DNA of 64,000 bases from Microbotryomycetes sp. JL201 (Eukaryota; Basidiomycota; Microbotryomycetes), in NCBI GenBank assembly GCA_033819885.1, contig JAQYUZ010000006.1, positions 1 to 64,000 on the forward strand. The letters run 5' to 3'. The notes beneath the pieces were generated by a model, which was not told the DNA's origin, did not search any database, and saw only the letters and a program-made list of their open reading frames with translations. The position numbers were made by a program, and so were the translations under genes. This document shows positions 29,159 through 41,624 of this stretch, piece by piece. Within the stretch, counting starts at the first letter, position 1. Each line of letters begins with the position of its first letter.

Positions 29159-29482
29159 TCAACGCTCCTCGACGACCCGACCGCACGGCGGGAGCAGGGT
29201 TGCAGATCAACCGACGAACGGACTGAATTGAGTGGTTTGCGTCGAGGCAGGGCGGACAACGTGAATGACGGTTGGTTGACGAAAGGCAGCAACTAAAAAC
29301 TGCGCAGCCAACTTGGACGCGTCGAGACGCGCGTGGGCTTTGGGCCCTTTCACCGTCTGTCGCCCGCCACGCGCCGATCAGGTCTCTCTACACAGGCTTC
29401 AGTAGGTCGCACACTGGGCAGGGCAAAAAACGCTCGGATCTCGTGGCGGCCGCGGCCGAGCATGACGTGAACGGTTCGAAAC
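29159..29482. promoter_or_regulatory. Divergent promoter region Rho GTPase/CTP1
   Basis: 324 bp between two ATGs in opposite directions. It contains CG-rich blocks and a GGCCGCGGCC palindrome near 29448-29457. No TATA box is obvious. Confidence 0.4.
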
Positions 29483-32021
29483 ATGTCGCAAGCAGACTCA
29501 CTTGCGGGTCAGTCAACAGAGCTGCCAGACGTGTCTCTCCGTAAGCTGACTGTTCCGGCCGACCGGGCAGAGCGCGAAGAGAGGCTACTGGCCATCGTGC
29601 ATGCGCTTGGCCACCCGACGCTCGACAGCCTCGAACATTTCATCGTAGAGCACGGGCACGTCGCCGTTGTGCAAGTGCAAGAAAACATCGGAGATGAGAC
29701 GCAAGCGCAGACGCAAACTAATGTCTCTCGCGATTACGAGCAGCGATACAGGACCCTGAAAGCCGAGCTTGCCACCCGCTCGAATCAGCTTGCCACGGCG
29801 CGCGCCGAGCTCAAGGATCAGACACTTCAAATACAAGAGCTGACAAGGGCTAGAGACATGCTCCGTAAAGATCTCGAACTCGTGCTCGATAGACCGGCGG
29901 AGCATTGGGCAAAGACGCCGATGACCGCTGTAAACAGTGACCGCAGGCAAACGCCGGAACGAGAAGCGGACAACGTGACAAGTCATCCCAACACTGCGTT
30001 GGACAACATCGGTGCTCAAACATCGCAGCGTTTTCAAGCACAGCCTGATTTGTTCTATCGAGGATCTCCTGACGAGGCGTTCCAAATGCCCAATGCAGGA
30101 TCTCCGATGGTCGGACCCAGTACCACTCCTGTGACGACAAGCAAACCAAACCTCTCCATCGGGCGAGTGTCGCCGCCGAATGTGCCGAGTCAGGATCACA
30201 AAGAGCAAATTCGTTTGTATCAAACCTGTCGCGATTCATATCTGGCTTCGCGAAGGGACCTTGTCCGAAACCAGCAGTACATCGACCTGAAATGGACACC
30301 GTACGTTCAGAAGAATCTCCATCATTTCACGGCTCCGCCTCCTGCGGCGCCGATGATACCTGGGTTACGCGAGTTTCCGGAGCCAAGGCAGCTGGATACA
30401 AGCCAGATCTCGGCGCTGTATCCAGCTCTAGAAACGGCTGAACGTCAGAGTGTCGCAGTTTTGAGCGCGCTCAGAGTTTGGCGAACTCAGGTTCGCGTAT
30501 TCTACGAGAGCCAAAGGATCAAGGTCGTACTGGAACCACAGCAACAAGAACACTCTACGCCTGCACAATGGTCGAAGAAGCACAGAAAGAAGGGTACACG
30601 GGCGTCTCCATTCCGCCCAACCGCCTTGGATACGAGCAATACGACGCCGCCGCGTTCGGAGACTTCCGCTTCAAAAACAGATCAACCTCAAGAGTACGCT
30701 CATGACAACCTGGCTCGCGATCTGGAAAAGAGCTCTCGATTGACTCTAGAGCGCCAGCAAGGTGCAAAGCACCCCGGATCACCACTCCAAACTCTTGCCC
30801 TTGCCGCAGTTGATGCAAATTGTCCATCTGATCCGCAGCAACAAAATCAGATAGAAGCACCGCTTGGGCAAGACCTTCCCGGCAAGATCGACTTGAGACC
30901 AGACCGCTCGCTCATCGCTCAGATTGCAGGTTCCGGAATCGAGGCGTCTACGGCATGCAAAGAAAGCGACAGCGCCGTGCATGACCAACATCAGCTAATA
31001 GGCTCGGCGAAGTGTTCTGAGGCGACACAGAGTGCGGAGTTTCAATTTGCTCAAAGCTCAGCTGCCTCTGGTTGTCGCCGCTCAAGACGAGCAAATCTTC
31101 CTGTCGAGCGCGTCACAGCAATTGCGCCAAGAGAGAATTCAGGTCCTGAGACACCCGTAAAAAATGAGCATGGCTCGAGTCCGAGAAGTTTAAAGAGATC
31201 AAGATCCGCTCTCGCGCAGATTGAAACGCCGGAGGTAAAACGATCCGTCCCACTTCGACATACTGTTTCGGCGTCAGCTCTCGCGGCCAATGAAGAGTAT
31301 GGCCTGCCGGATTCACTTTCGACACGAGAAATCATCGCTCGGGCCAAAGCGCGGAGGCGAATTGAGGCGGAGGCCATTCGAGCGGCTAGGACGTCAGTGG
31401 CACGGGCAATGTCAGGAAGTTCTGGGCTGACCGTGATTTACCGCCGTGCAGACCCGTCAAAGACACTCCGAAAAATCCTCGTGTGCAGGATTTGTCAGAG
31501 CTTTCCAGTCGCAAAAAAGAAGTGCGACAGCGCATGACCGGCAGCTCCTGTGAACAATGCAAGAGCGTGAGTACCAAATGGCAAAGCATGAGCTGCTTTG
31601 TCTATGGCTGATCCATATCACTGTACAGTACTATGACGCAACAAGCCATGGAGAATCGCCCCGCAGGGTTTGCTCGCACTCCAAGTCGGATCAAAGTTTT
31701 TCGCCCTTGAACCCGCTTTCTCGGCAAGCCCATGTAGACCACAAGGAGAGACTGCAAAGTACGAGCAGGCACAGGTCATTTCGTCAGGGTTCGTGTTATG
31801 ATCGCGGCCGCCAAGTTGAGAAGCTAAATTGACCACTGCCATGCTTAGCCGAACCTGACCCACCCGGCTACTGGGATATGCGTACGTCGTCCGCAGACGT
31901 GCTGAAACTGTCACTGACCTAAATTTTGGGTCTAGATTTTCCGAATACGCAACAGGTTGCAGAATTGAACCGTCAAAGCGAAGAGCAGCGTCACCAGATG
32001 AGGGAAAATGGTCAACGTTGA
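29483..32021 (+). CDS. CTP1: DNA end-resection factor Ctp1/Sae2/CtIP
   Basis: Partner of the Mre11 complex that starts resection of double-strand breaks. The long first exon (650 codons) looks like an anonymous coiled-coil protein (YEQRYRTLKAELATRSNQLA and onward). Identity comes from the small 3' exons: 31489-31566 with RKKEVRQRMTGSSCEQCKS (CxxC), 31629-31788 with SRHRSFRQ, 31849-31881 with EPDPPGYWDM and 31936-32021 with HFPNTQQVAELNRQ. This is the conserved CtIP/Ctp1 C-terminus, and all four introns (56, 62, 60, 54 nt) have GT-AG ends and keep frame. The residue before SRHR is Thr rather than the usual Cys. About 767 residues. Confidence 0.88.
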
Positions 32022-32292
32022 TGTGATTGTCGCTTCATGCTTGGGGACAAGTTCACTTCAGAAGTTGATTGCCGATGAGACTGTGCACAGTAGATTTCCA
32101 CTGAAAAGTCGCAATCGAACGTGCAGGGCGCATCCGCACGTGCACTTAGCAACCGCAAGGTCTTAGCGCGGCCGCAGTCGCTCGGTCCGGCATAGAGTGA
32201 ACATCTCGGTTGCAGCTCGAAGACTTCTCTTTCAGTCTTCCTCCTGCACATCTCGCTACCTTTGCTTTATCCTCCAATAGAGTCGCCCCGAC

Positions 32293-33745
32293 ATGCGCGG
32301 AGTCGAGCTCGTTTCTGTTTTGGCTGCGATCGCCCCGCTGGCTTCGTATGCGGCCCCTTTGGCCCTGCGCTCGAGCAAGCTGGCGCTGTCCAGGCGATGG
32401 GAATACAGCCAGTACTTTGACGTGCAAGGTCAGTCCGGTGTCGGTATTTGGCACCGCCAGATGCAGGCTAGTTGACGCTCGACATCACGTGACCGAACTC
32501 AGGTCATCGCGGTGGACGAGGAGAGTACAGTGAAGAGCTGCTGTCTGCCATGGCCGCCGGACTGAGAGCTGGAGTGTCGACCCTCGAAATGGATTTGGCA
32601 TTGACCAAGGATGGCCACCTCGTCGTATGGCACGACGAAAAGCTTGACTCGACAAAGGTCGGTGTGCCAGCCAATGCTGAGACCAAGCGTATCATTGATC
32701 ATTGACGATTGTTTGCTATACAGTGTCGTGATAATCGGCCGGCCTACGAAAATGACCCTTTGTATCCTTACGTAGAGAACAAACGTAATCTGGCCAATTT
32801 GACGCTTGCTCAGGTAGGTTATCGATGCCCTGTGGGCTCTTGACATTCTGCTGAGCTCGCTGTGTGGTCCTTTATTAGATCAAGACGCTCGACTGTGGCT
32901 CGATCAGGCTGGAAGGTTTCCCCCTTGCGCTCACGACACCTGGCGCCAAGATCTCGACCTTGCGGGAACTCTTCGACTTTGTCGAATGTGCCACTGATGA
33001 GCCCGTCCTTTTCAATATTGAGACCAAGATAAATGGCGACTTGCGCAATGAGACGCGCTCGCCCGAGGACTTCGTGACTGCATTCCTCGAGGTTCTCGGT
33101 GAACGACCCGCCGAGCTCACCGATCGCGTGACGCACCAATCATTCGACTGGCGTGCTCTTGTCTTGTCGAAACAGCTAGCTCCTCAGCTGCGCACCTCGG
33201 CCCTCGTAAGTCGAGTCGCGCATGACACTGGATCGCTGAGCTAACGAATCGTCGAAAAGTGTGACGATACTACCTTGTGGGCGTATCCTGAAGGCGCCAC
33301 CACGGGCAATTTGACCACGCACGGTAGTGGTCCATCAAACTGGCTTGCAGGTATCGACATTGATGACAAACGTTTCTCGGGTGCCACCCCCGGCGAACGA
33401 GCCGCCCAGGCCGCTGCGTCCATCAAAGCCGACATTCTGTCCCCTGTCGGAACATCCTACGCTAGTGCAGAATCAGACCCTGCCGTCGAAGGTTGGATTC
33501 CGTTCACGACTCCAGCCATGGTCAAAACGGCTCACGAGCTCGGATTGAAAGTCGCCGTCTGGACCCCAGACAACCTCAACCTGGTCGACTACCTCGTCAA
33601 GAACTGCTCAGCGGACGGTGTTATTACCGACTACCCGCATGTCGTTCACGCTTGGGCATTCCAGCAAGGCCTCAAATTACCAAACGCGCCCTACGACACT
33701 TCCCGGATCGATCAATGCCTCGAGAAGCATTTGCAGTTTGTGTGA
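32293..33745 (+). CDS. Secreted glycerophosphodiester phosphodiesterase
   Basis: GDPD-family TIM-barrel enzyme that hydrolyses deacylated phospholipids to glycerol-3-phosphate. The N-terminus MRGVELVSVLAAIAPLASYA is a good signal peptide. The catalytic region is split by introns: YFDVQG joins HRGGRGEYSEELLSA, then LEMDLALTKDGHLVVWHDEK (metal-binding Glu and His). Later blocks are EPVLFNIETKIN, VTHQSFDWRAL and LKVAVWTPDNLNLVDYLVKN with DGVITDYPH. Five exons, about 400 residues. Four N-x-S/T sites are visible. It could be extracellular or vacuolar. It follows CTP1 by 271 bp on the same strand and converges on CDC27. Confidence 0.9.
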
Positions 33746-33952
33746 TGCTGCATCGTCCGCAGACATGCCTTCGGTGTCGTTCTCATTCTCACATCAAAGT
33801 AAAGGGGATAGAATGGTCTTGAAATTCATATAGAGCATTGCATATGTGTGCAAGGCAAAGACTAGCGTACAAACAACACTGTGGGTCAGACGCACAAAAA
33901 ACAGAAAATAAATCGGTACTGCTTCTGATGCAAGCATGGTCTCGCTCCATCA

Positions 33953-36900
33953 TCAGCCGCTCGTCGAAGCATGCTCGTCGACGTCCATGCCGTCGACGTC
34001 GTTTTCAATCTGCTCGCGAATCAAGCTAGCCATTCGCGGCTCAATGTCCTGGGCCAAGCCAAAGTGCTTGAGCATTTCTGGCGTCCGCTTGAGCGTCTTG
34101 TACAGTTTGCCGAGGAGGTAATGAACGTTGAACTCGTTTGGAGCACGGTCTCGAAGTGCGATAAGATCGGACTCGGCGAGCTGTGGGCCCGAGTAGATCG
34201 TTAGCAAGTGGTGGCAAGGCTGTGCATCGTATCACTCACTTCGTATTGCTTGAGAGCGATGAGAATCCGCACCCGCTTGAATCTGACGGCTGGGCTCTCA
34301 GGCGCCAAGACGCAAGCGCGTTCGTACCAAACGAGAGCGTTGCGTGTCTCGCGCTGCTTCTCAAGCACAGTCCCAACGCAGCACAGCAAGGTCGCGTTAG
34401 AGGGATTGATCTCTGCGGCCCTGCGGAAGTGAAATTCGGCCAGACGAAACTGGCCCGATTGCATGTAGACATTCCCAATGCCAAACCTAACGGCGAGCAA
34501 GCAATCAGCCAGGTCGTGAGGTTGCAGCGGTGGATGCCGTCGACTGACCAAGCATTAAAATGCCGCTCGTCCAAGCGGATAGCCTCACGGAAAAAGTTGA
34601 GCGCCGTCCCAAAGTCCTCGAGCGCAACGCATTCGTGTCCGCTCAAAGTGACGGCATACACGCAGCTGCGATCAACCTGCGCGGCACGTTGAAAGCACTT
34701 GAGCGCAGCAGTGTGGTCTTCGAGGTGGGAGAAAACGTTGCCAGCTGCGATCCAAGCAGCGGCAGACTTGGGCGCGATCAGCATAAGGTCCTGAGCAAGG
34801 CACGATAAGGCTGTCGGGTTTTTCATGTGCCACAGCAGCGTCGAGAAAGTTTCCATTGATTCGACGAGGTACGGGGCGGTCTGGCGCGCTTGTGAGAACG
34901 CTCGCTCGGCCTGCAAAGAGACCTCTGTCAGTCTCGTCGGAAACCACAACGCGGGCAGCAAGGCACCTTCTCATAATTGAGTAAATCCATCTGAGCTTTC
35001 GCCACAAACACATACGAGCGCCAAGTCTTTTGCTGCTCTAGCGGCAAATTTTGACAAGCTTCTATGCATTTGGCGCTCTCAAACTTTGCCGCGCAGGACG
35101 CCGCACGCCCGAACGATCGCAAAACGTTTGCAACATAGTCTTCTGCGTCTTGGACGGCAGCTTCTGGCAGCGCGACCATGCCGTGCGCTGCTTGCGCGAG
35201 CGAGAATGCTCCGGGGGATGAGGGTACGGGCGAGGACGAATGCGACGTCGGTGAGAGTACTTCCGAGCTGACGTCCGAGAGGATTGCCGGTCCGCTGCCC
35301 GCTTTCGACCTCTTTTTGTCCCGGGTCGACCGCCCTGCTTGGTTGGGCCCTAGGCTGGCCTGTTGAGACCTCGACATTACCATCGGGCGTGATCCCGTAT
35401 CGACTGTGTTCGTGTCTTTGGACAGTCGTGACGATCTGCGCATAGGTCTGGGCATCGCGGCCGACTCCCGCGTAGCCCGATTGTCTGCTGCACGTCCTCC
35501 ATGCGCTCTGCTGTCATCGTCCTGAACAAGATTCTGTGGTGTGCCTGCTCGATTCCGCTTGACACCAGGCGCTGCTGTCGTTGCCAAGGTAGCGATGGAG
35601 GGTGGAGTGAACAGCGAGCCTGCGCCAGTATTGCTGCCGTTGCCGCCAGTTGTAGTTTGCGATGTTGGTCCAAACGAGAGTGGACCGGGTGGTCTACAGA
35701 ATGAGCTTTCGAAAGAGCTGAGAGCGAAACAATTGAACAATCGGACAGACAGCGATTGCCATGAATGAGGTCTCACCTGTCTTCCAACGACGCGTCTGCC
35801 AGGTCCGTCAGTTTGTTTGAAGGTTTGCGCAACGCTGCATTCTGCGGAAAGAGCGGGCCGCGAATGTCGGCGCGTTTACCGTTGCCTACAGTCGTCTCGA
35901 CTGGTGTGAAGAATCCTAGGCCATCGTTCCCGTTCGCGCTCCGGGTACGAATCACGCCGGTAGAGTTGACCACTAAGGTTTGCGATGGACCGAGTGGCGG
36001 TGGGTGCGAGGTCGAATGCTGCGAACGTGCTTGTACATTGAGCGTGTGTTGAGGCAGCGGTGATATCGGTACGGCGTTCGCAGGCGGACGTGGTCTCGGC
36101 GGAAAGAGACCGTCTGGATCTGGCGGTGCGCCCAGCGCGCACAAGCTTTCTATGGCCTCCCAGCACCAAGGTTGAGATCCCAGCACGAAACGGTAAGCTT
36201 GAATTGCTCGCTCTCGTTGGCCGTCAGCGCGTGCGAGCCTCGCTTGTTCGAGTGCCAATGCTGCTGAATCGGCCGATGCGAGAGTGGCACATGCTGCCGC
36301 AGGCTGGATCGACGCCGCGAGTGCAATGTCGGCTTGGGGGTCGGCTGGCGCAAGAGGAGTCGCAGCCGTCGACGATGTTTGATGTGCCAAAGTCGCTGAC
36401 GATGAGGATGATGTGTCGCCGATGAGCGGAGCCAAAGCTCCGAGTACGGCGCGACCATCGTCCGCCCTGCCCAGTTGCAAGCAGCAGCTTGCGTAAAGTC
36501 GTGCACACCTGAGTGATGCGCGGACAGCTGGTTTCGTTACACGTGACGCGTGGTGATGGCCAGCAGCGGCGGTTGTCGCTGTTGGGCGGCCAGGCGGCGG
36601 CGGCGGCGGCGGCGGTGCGTGCGCCAGAGTCCAATCATCAATGCCGTCCGCCGTGGATGTGGATGATGCTCCATGAGTGGACGCCGAGGCTGGCGTGAAT
36701 GTCACTGCCTGGTTGAGCGTGTGCAAGGCGGCGAGCGGTTGATTGACGGCAGCGAGCGCCGCCGCGAGCAGGAACGCGTTCGGCTCGCTCGTCGGTTCGA
36801 TGGCGTGCAGTCGCTCTGCCAGGAATAATGCGGTCTGCGACGACGTTGCGAGCGCGCTGACGACGAGGTACCGAAGGAGCGACTGGCGCGTCTGGACGAG

Positions 36901-36984
36901 CGACGGCACGGTCGTAGGCGTAGGTGCGGTGCTCGGCGGAAGCCACGACAGCAGCGTCGCCGCCGTCACGTCGAGCGTGACCAT
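33953..36984 (-). CDS. CDC27: Anaphase-promoting complex subunit Cdc27/Apc3
   Basis: TPR scaffold of the APC/C that binds activator C-boxes. The N-terminal TPR region (LFLAERLHAIEPTSEPNAFL) is interrupted by a variable Pro/His/Ala-rich loop with a run of eight prolines. A disordered middle with many Ser/Pro sites (likely CDK targets) follows, then the C-terminal TPR superhelix: FSTLLWHMKNPTALSCLAQD, AWIAAGNVFSHLEDHTAALK, GLGNVYMQSGQFRLAEFHFR and VHYLLGKLYKTLKRTPEMLK, ending in an acidic DVDGMDVDEH. At least five exons, roughly 900 residues. I chose the ATG at 36984 (MVTLDVTAATL); the frame runs on upstream without homology. It is divergent from ASN1 across 107 bp. Confidence 0.9.
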
Positions 36985-37091
36985 GTGCACGCGCGCGACG
37001 CGAGAGTGTGAGGGACGAGCAAAGTCACGTGCGGCGAGCGCGCAAGGCGCAAAGGCCAAGCCGAACGACGCTCTTGCACGATCATCACACA

Positions 37092-39693
37092 ATGTCAGTC
37101 CCGCGCCCGCGCGTGCGCATCTTGCGCATGCTGACTCGTGTCGCCTTTCGTTGCCCCCCATTTGCATCCGCGCCTTGCCGTCGTCGTCGCCGTTGGTTGT
37201 CGGCGAGTCAAAAAAACCGCGCAGGTGCGGCATCTTTGCAGCGCACAAGTATGGCCAGCAAGACTTGGCACAGTTCCGTGCACGAGCAGTTGTCAGTCCT
37301 TGCCTCTTCGCCGCGTTGTCTGCCGCGTCGCGCGTGTACTGATCTGTCTGCTCGCTCCGTCCGCCCGTCGCCGCCCGCGCTCGTTCTGACTCGTTCCCGC
37401 ATCACCAATGACCCGTTTCGAACGCACGCGTTACGCCGTTCACATTCTCGCACAACCAACCAACACTATCACCTCACCCACAACAGGCACTCTCAAAGAG
37501 GCAGCGCCACCGCGGACCAGACTGGTCGGGCACGAAAATGACCGAAGACTCGATCCTCGTGCACGAGCGATTGGCTATCGTCGGCGTCGGTTCGTCGTCT
37601 TGCCGCGATGTACGCGCACGAGGTCGTCGACGAGCTGACTCTTACCTCAAACAGACACGGGCGCACAACCGATCGTCAGCCAGGATGACAAGCTCATGCT
37701 CGCCGTCAACGGAGAAATCTACAACCACCGCGCTTTGCGCAAACAACTCAAGCAACCCGCACACTTCAAGACGCACTCGGATTGCGAAGTCATCATGCAC
37801 TTGGTCCGTTCATGCGCTTGCTTGCCCGGATCCCCCACTCCCGCTCACTCTCACTTTCATGTGCTTGCCTGCAGTACAAGGAACACGACACGGCACTCTG
37901 CAGTATGCTCGACGGCATGTTCTCATTTGTGTTGCTCGACACAAGCGTCACGCCTTCGCGCATGATCGCTGCCCGCGACCCGATTGGCATCACTACCCTG
38001 TACCAGGGCTGGAACTCTGCCAGGCCAGACTGCGTCTACTTTGCGTCAGAACTCAAGTCGCTCCACGACGAGTGTGACAAAATCATCTCATTCCCGCCCG
38101 GTCACGTGTACGACTCGGCCACGGGCAAGACAGAACGCTACTTCCAGCCCACTTGGTGGGACACGGACGTAGACGCGAGCAAGTGCCCGACAAAGCCAGC
38201 AGACTTGGATCTGATCAGGACAACGCTAGAGGCCGCCGTCAAGAAGCGCTTGATGTCAGAGGTCCCTTACGGCGTCTTGCTCTCTGGCGGTCTCGACTCG
38301 TCTCTGATTGCTTCGATCGCCGCCCGCGAGACGGACAAGGTCGCGCTGGCGCAGTCACGCTCAATGTCGCGCGGCCGCAACGGAAGCATGTCGTCCGCGA
38401 ACGGCAACGCAGATCGTCTCGTTGGCCTTTCCGGCGATGACCAAGACGAGGTCGAAACGCTCACAGCGTGGCCCCGCCTGCACTCGTTCTCGATCGGTTT
38501 GGAAAGCTCTCCCGACTTGAAGGCTGCTCGCGTTGCGGCAGATTTCCTTGGCACCGTCCACCACGAATACACGTTCACAGTCGAGGAAGGGCTCGATGCC
38601 GTCGCCGACGTCATCTACCATCTCGAGACGTACGACGTCACAACGGTCCGCGCTAGTACTCCCATGTACCTCTTGTCTCGCAAGATTAAGGCCATGGGCG
38701 TCAAGATGGTGCTCTCCGGAGAAGGTTCTGACGAGATCTATGGTGGTCAGTTGAGAGCGGAACGAGTGCCCAAGGAATTGCAAATGACTGATCTTTCCTT
38801 CTCTGCACGGCAGGCTACCTCTATTTCCATGCGGCACCTACCCCATTGGACTTTCATCAAGAATGTGTCAAGCGAGTCAAGAACTTGCACACGGCTGATT
38901 GCCTCCGCGCCAACAAGTAAGCGGCATTTCAGCTCGTCTGTTCCGCCTTCAGACGTCTCATTCATCCCTTGTCGCAGATCGACGATGGCTTGGGGTCTTG
39001 AAGCGCGTGTGCCATTCCTCGACAAGCAGTTCCTCGAGGTCTCGCTTAACATTCGACCGGAAGACAAGGTGTTCAACAAGGGCTCGTTGGCTCAGAAGGA
39101 CGCAGACGGCAGGCCCATCATGGAAAAATACATCCTACGAAAGGCGTTCGACTGCGCACCCGAGGGTCGAGTGAGTCGAACGCGCACGACACTCGTCAAG
39201 TTTCGGTACTGACGAGCTGCGTGTATGCATCATACGCGACAGCCGTACCTTCCAGAATCTATCCTGTGGCGTCAAAAGGAGCAATTCTCGGACGGTGAGT
39301 GAACCTTGCTTTAACATGGTGGATCTTTTCACGGCTTCTGACGTTATCGCAATGACGACAGGCGTCGGTTACTCATGGATTGACGGTCTCAAGGCACATG
39401 CCGAGGCCAGTGTCTCTGACGAACAATTGGCCGGCGCTGCTCAACGGTATCCCATCGACACACCCGAAACGAAGGAGGCGTACTTGATCCGACAAATCTT
39501 CGAGAGCCATTTCCCTACAGACACGGCTGCGCAAACGGCCGTCAGGTGGATCCCGCGTGCTGTGAGTCATTTCGTCGCTTTTCCGTATCGCAAGCGGCAG
39601 CTAAAAACTTTCGCGCTCGCGTACCAGGACTGGGGCTGCGCTGCCGACCCCTCAGGCCGAGCTGTTGCCATCCACGAATCCGCCTACGATTGA
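37092..39693 (+). CDS. ASN1: Asparagine synthetase (glutamine-hydrolysing)
   Basis: Makes asparagine from aspartate, glutamine and ATP. N-terminal class II glutaminase: [41 protein letters not shown]-terminal synthetase: [19 protein letters not shown] (PP-loop), [53 protein letters not shown], and the end HESAYD. Seven or more exons. The nucleophile Cys must directly follow the start Met. The TGC codon follows a CAG acceptor at 37224 as G-TGC, so AT comes from exon 1 (37092-37093) and the intron at 37094-37224 splits the start codon. A Ser/Arg-rich loop ([14 protein letters not shown]) sits at the variable fungal insertion. The downstream intron set was read by frame only. Confidence 0.93.
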
Positions 39694-39830
39694 GTTGGGT
39701 TCAGTCCGACTGAGGCCAAAAGGCACGTTTTCGTGCTTATTAATGCATTTTCTGGTTAGACTGTGATGAGAGTGGGTACTGGGTGTAACGCGGTCATTTG
39801 AAACCGTCAAAAGAGCTGTATTCCGTGCCG

Positions 39831-40971
39831 TCATAATTTGCCACCAGAGGGTCGACCTCGATCCACAATGTCTAGCCAGCGCAGAATGCTCTTGACTGGC
39901 TCGTCGAACGGCTTGACAAAGTTGTGACCGGCCCCTGATCATGCTTTCGCTGTCAGCGAGGACGTCGAATTCAGAGAATGCTTCGCTATCTCACCTTCGA
40001 CGAGGCTGAGGGTATGCGTGCCCGGTGACCGCTGACTCAGGATGCGGTGGTACGTGTGTGCATCTTGTACGGGCACTATCTTGTCTGCCGTGCCATGCAC
40101 CGTCAAAACGTGTATGCTTTGGTCGAACGAGCTTTGAAGATATGCATTGTCCCACTCTGCAAAAGAGCGAAGCTGGCAAGTCGACGCGAGTGACGGAGTG
40201 CATCAGGCACATTGAAGCAATATCCTTCTGAAAAGCAAACTGCACGCACTCCTGCAGCGTCTATTGGTCGTTCCAAGTCTGCGCCTGCGACTCTAGTCTT
40301 CCATTGAATCGTCTTGCCTTCGATGTACTCGTTGCCGCGTCGCAAATCGACGTATCGCTGATCGCGCAGAATTTTGGTCATGTCGTACCTGCCGCTGAGA
40401 TTGACAAACAAGACGTGCGGATGGTCGAAACATGACAAGTAATAAGTCGACAGTAACGAGCCACGCGAGTGTGCGACGAGCAGGTGTATTCGGTACCCTT
40501 CTTGACCTAGGTATTCGATGACTCGTTGCAAGTCACGAACGTCGTCATCAATGTTCATCATTCCCCATGCGCCTTCCGACTCGCCGCCCTGGCCGCGCAG
40601 ATCATACCGGAACGAGTCCAAACCACGATCGGCTAGTGCATTGGCCAAGCGCTTGTGGTAGATCTGATCTTTGTGTGCTAGCACGCCATGAATGATCTGC
40701 GACGTTTGCCGGTTAGCTAGGAGGTTCGGTTGATTCAGTAGCCGGTTCTGAGCAAGATTGCAACCGGCACACAGCAGAGCAAACCCGGATCTCTATCAGA
40801 AGAGACGAAAAGAGAGCTGCTGCCACTTACGAGCGCAATCTTGCGATCGCGACCAGCGCTCGAGCCCGAGCTCGCGGCTAGCTTGGAACTGTCCGCGGTC
40901 CGCTGCAAAATGCCAATGATGGGCTGCCCCGGATAGCCATCCTGTGGTATGCTGATCTTTGTTTGTGACAT
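39831..40971 (-). CDS. Alpha/beta hydrolase (S33-like, monoacylglycerol lipase/esterase type)
   Basis: Probable serine esterase. Oxyanion HGVLAHKDQIYH, RYDLRGQGGESEG, nucleophile elbow LLVAHSRGSLLS (Ser), DNAYLQSSFDQSIHVLTVHG, then GTADKIVPV (Asp) and EGAGHNFVKPF (His) complete the triad. The C-terminus is ILRWLDIVDRGRPSG. Five or so exons, about 290 residues. The N-terminal exon (MSQTKISIPQDGYPGQPIIG) has a short lead before the fold, so cytosolic. Fungal relatives are mostly uncharacterised; the substrate is unknown. The gene converges on ASN1 with 137 bp between stops. Confidence 0.85.
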
Positions 40972-41624
40972 GATCAGCTCTATGGAGGAGGGAGACTGCC
41001 ACACGTCGCCGGCCAAGTTCTCGAGGCCAGTGTGCGGCGCCCCACATTCTTCTACCTCGGGTGAATGAATGATTCGGAACGAGTAAATCAATAGCACTCG
41101 AAGATTCGAGTATCAACAAGCTGACGGTTGGCACCTTTTCTGCTGAGAGCCAAATTTTCGTGACGCCCGATCAGCCTTGTCGTCCGCTTCGGTCGTTTGC
41201 CTCTGGCCAATTCAATGATACCGCACGAAACAAGGGTGAGCGGGACAATCGAATCGTAAGTTGAAGCGCGATGTCTTGTGGGCGCGATTGCACGATCTTC
41301 GCAATGATGACTCGAGCGCGCTGACTCGGGACTTGCGATTGCAGAGCTGAATAGACCGAGACCCGGCCAACAGAGCACACCCGGACGCGATCAGTCACCT
41401 CGGTCTGCTTGAATCTGCCCTGACGCGAAAGCTTGGAGCGACAACGTTGCACATCGGGTGTACGATCACGCTCAAAAGCTCGCGCCATCGAGCGCCGAGC
41501 TCGCGTGACCATTGTCGGGCTCTGAATCGAGCCTCGCCACATCCTCAGACACGCGCACCCGCTTGGCAGCGTGTCTTGACTGGCACTAAACACACGCGCG
41601 GGCGGCGCACTGTGCACGACGCCG
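40972..41624. other. Long intergenic region, divergent promoters
   Basis: 653 bp, the longest gene gap outside the left island. It serves a minus-strand hydrolase and a plus-strand hypothetical. A 210-codon minus-strand frame (41171-41803) covers much of it but overlaps the next gene and has no family features. Nothing else supported. Confidence 0.4.

Noticed and set aside
36743-37541. Long plus-strand frames over the CDC27/ASN1 promoter
   Set aside because: They overlap CDC27 antisense and run through the ASN1 first intron; only the short CGIF exon in them is real.
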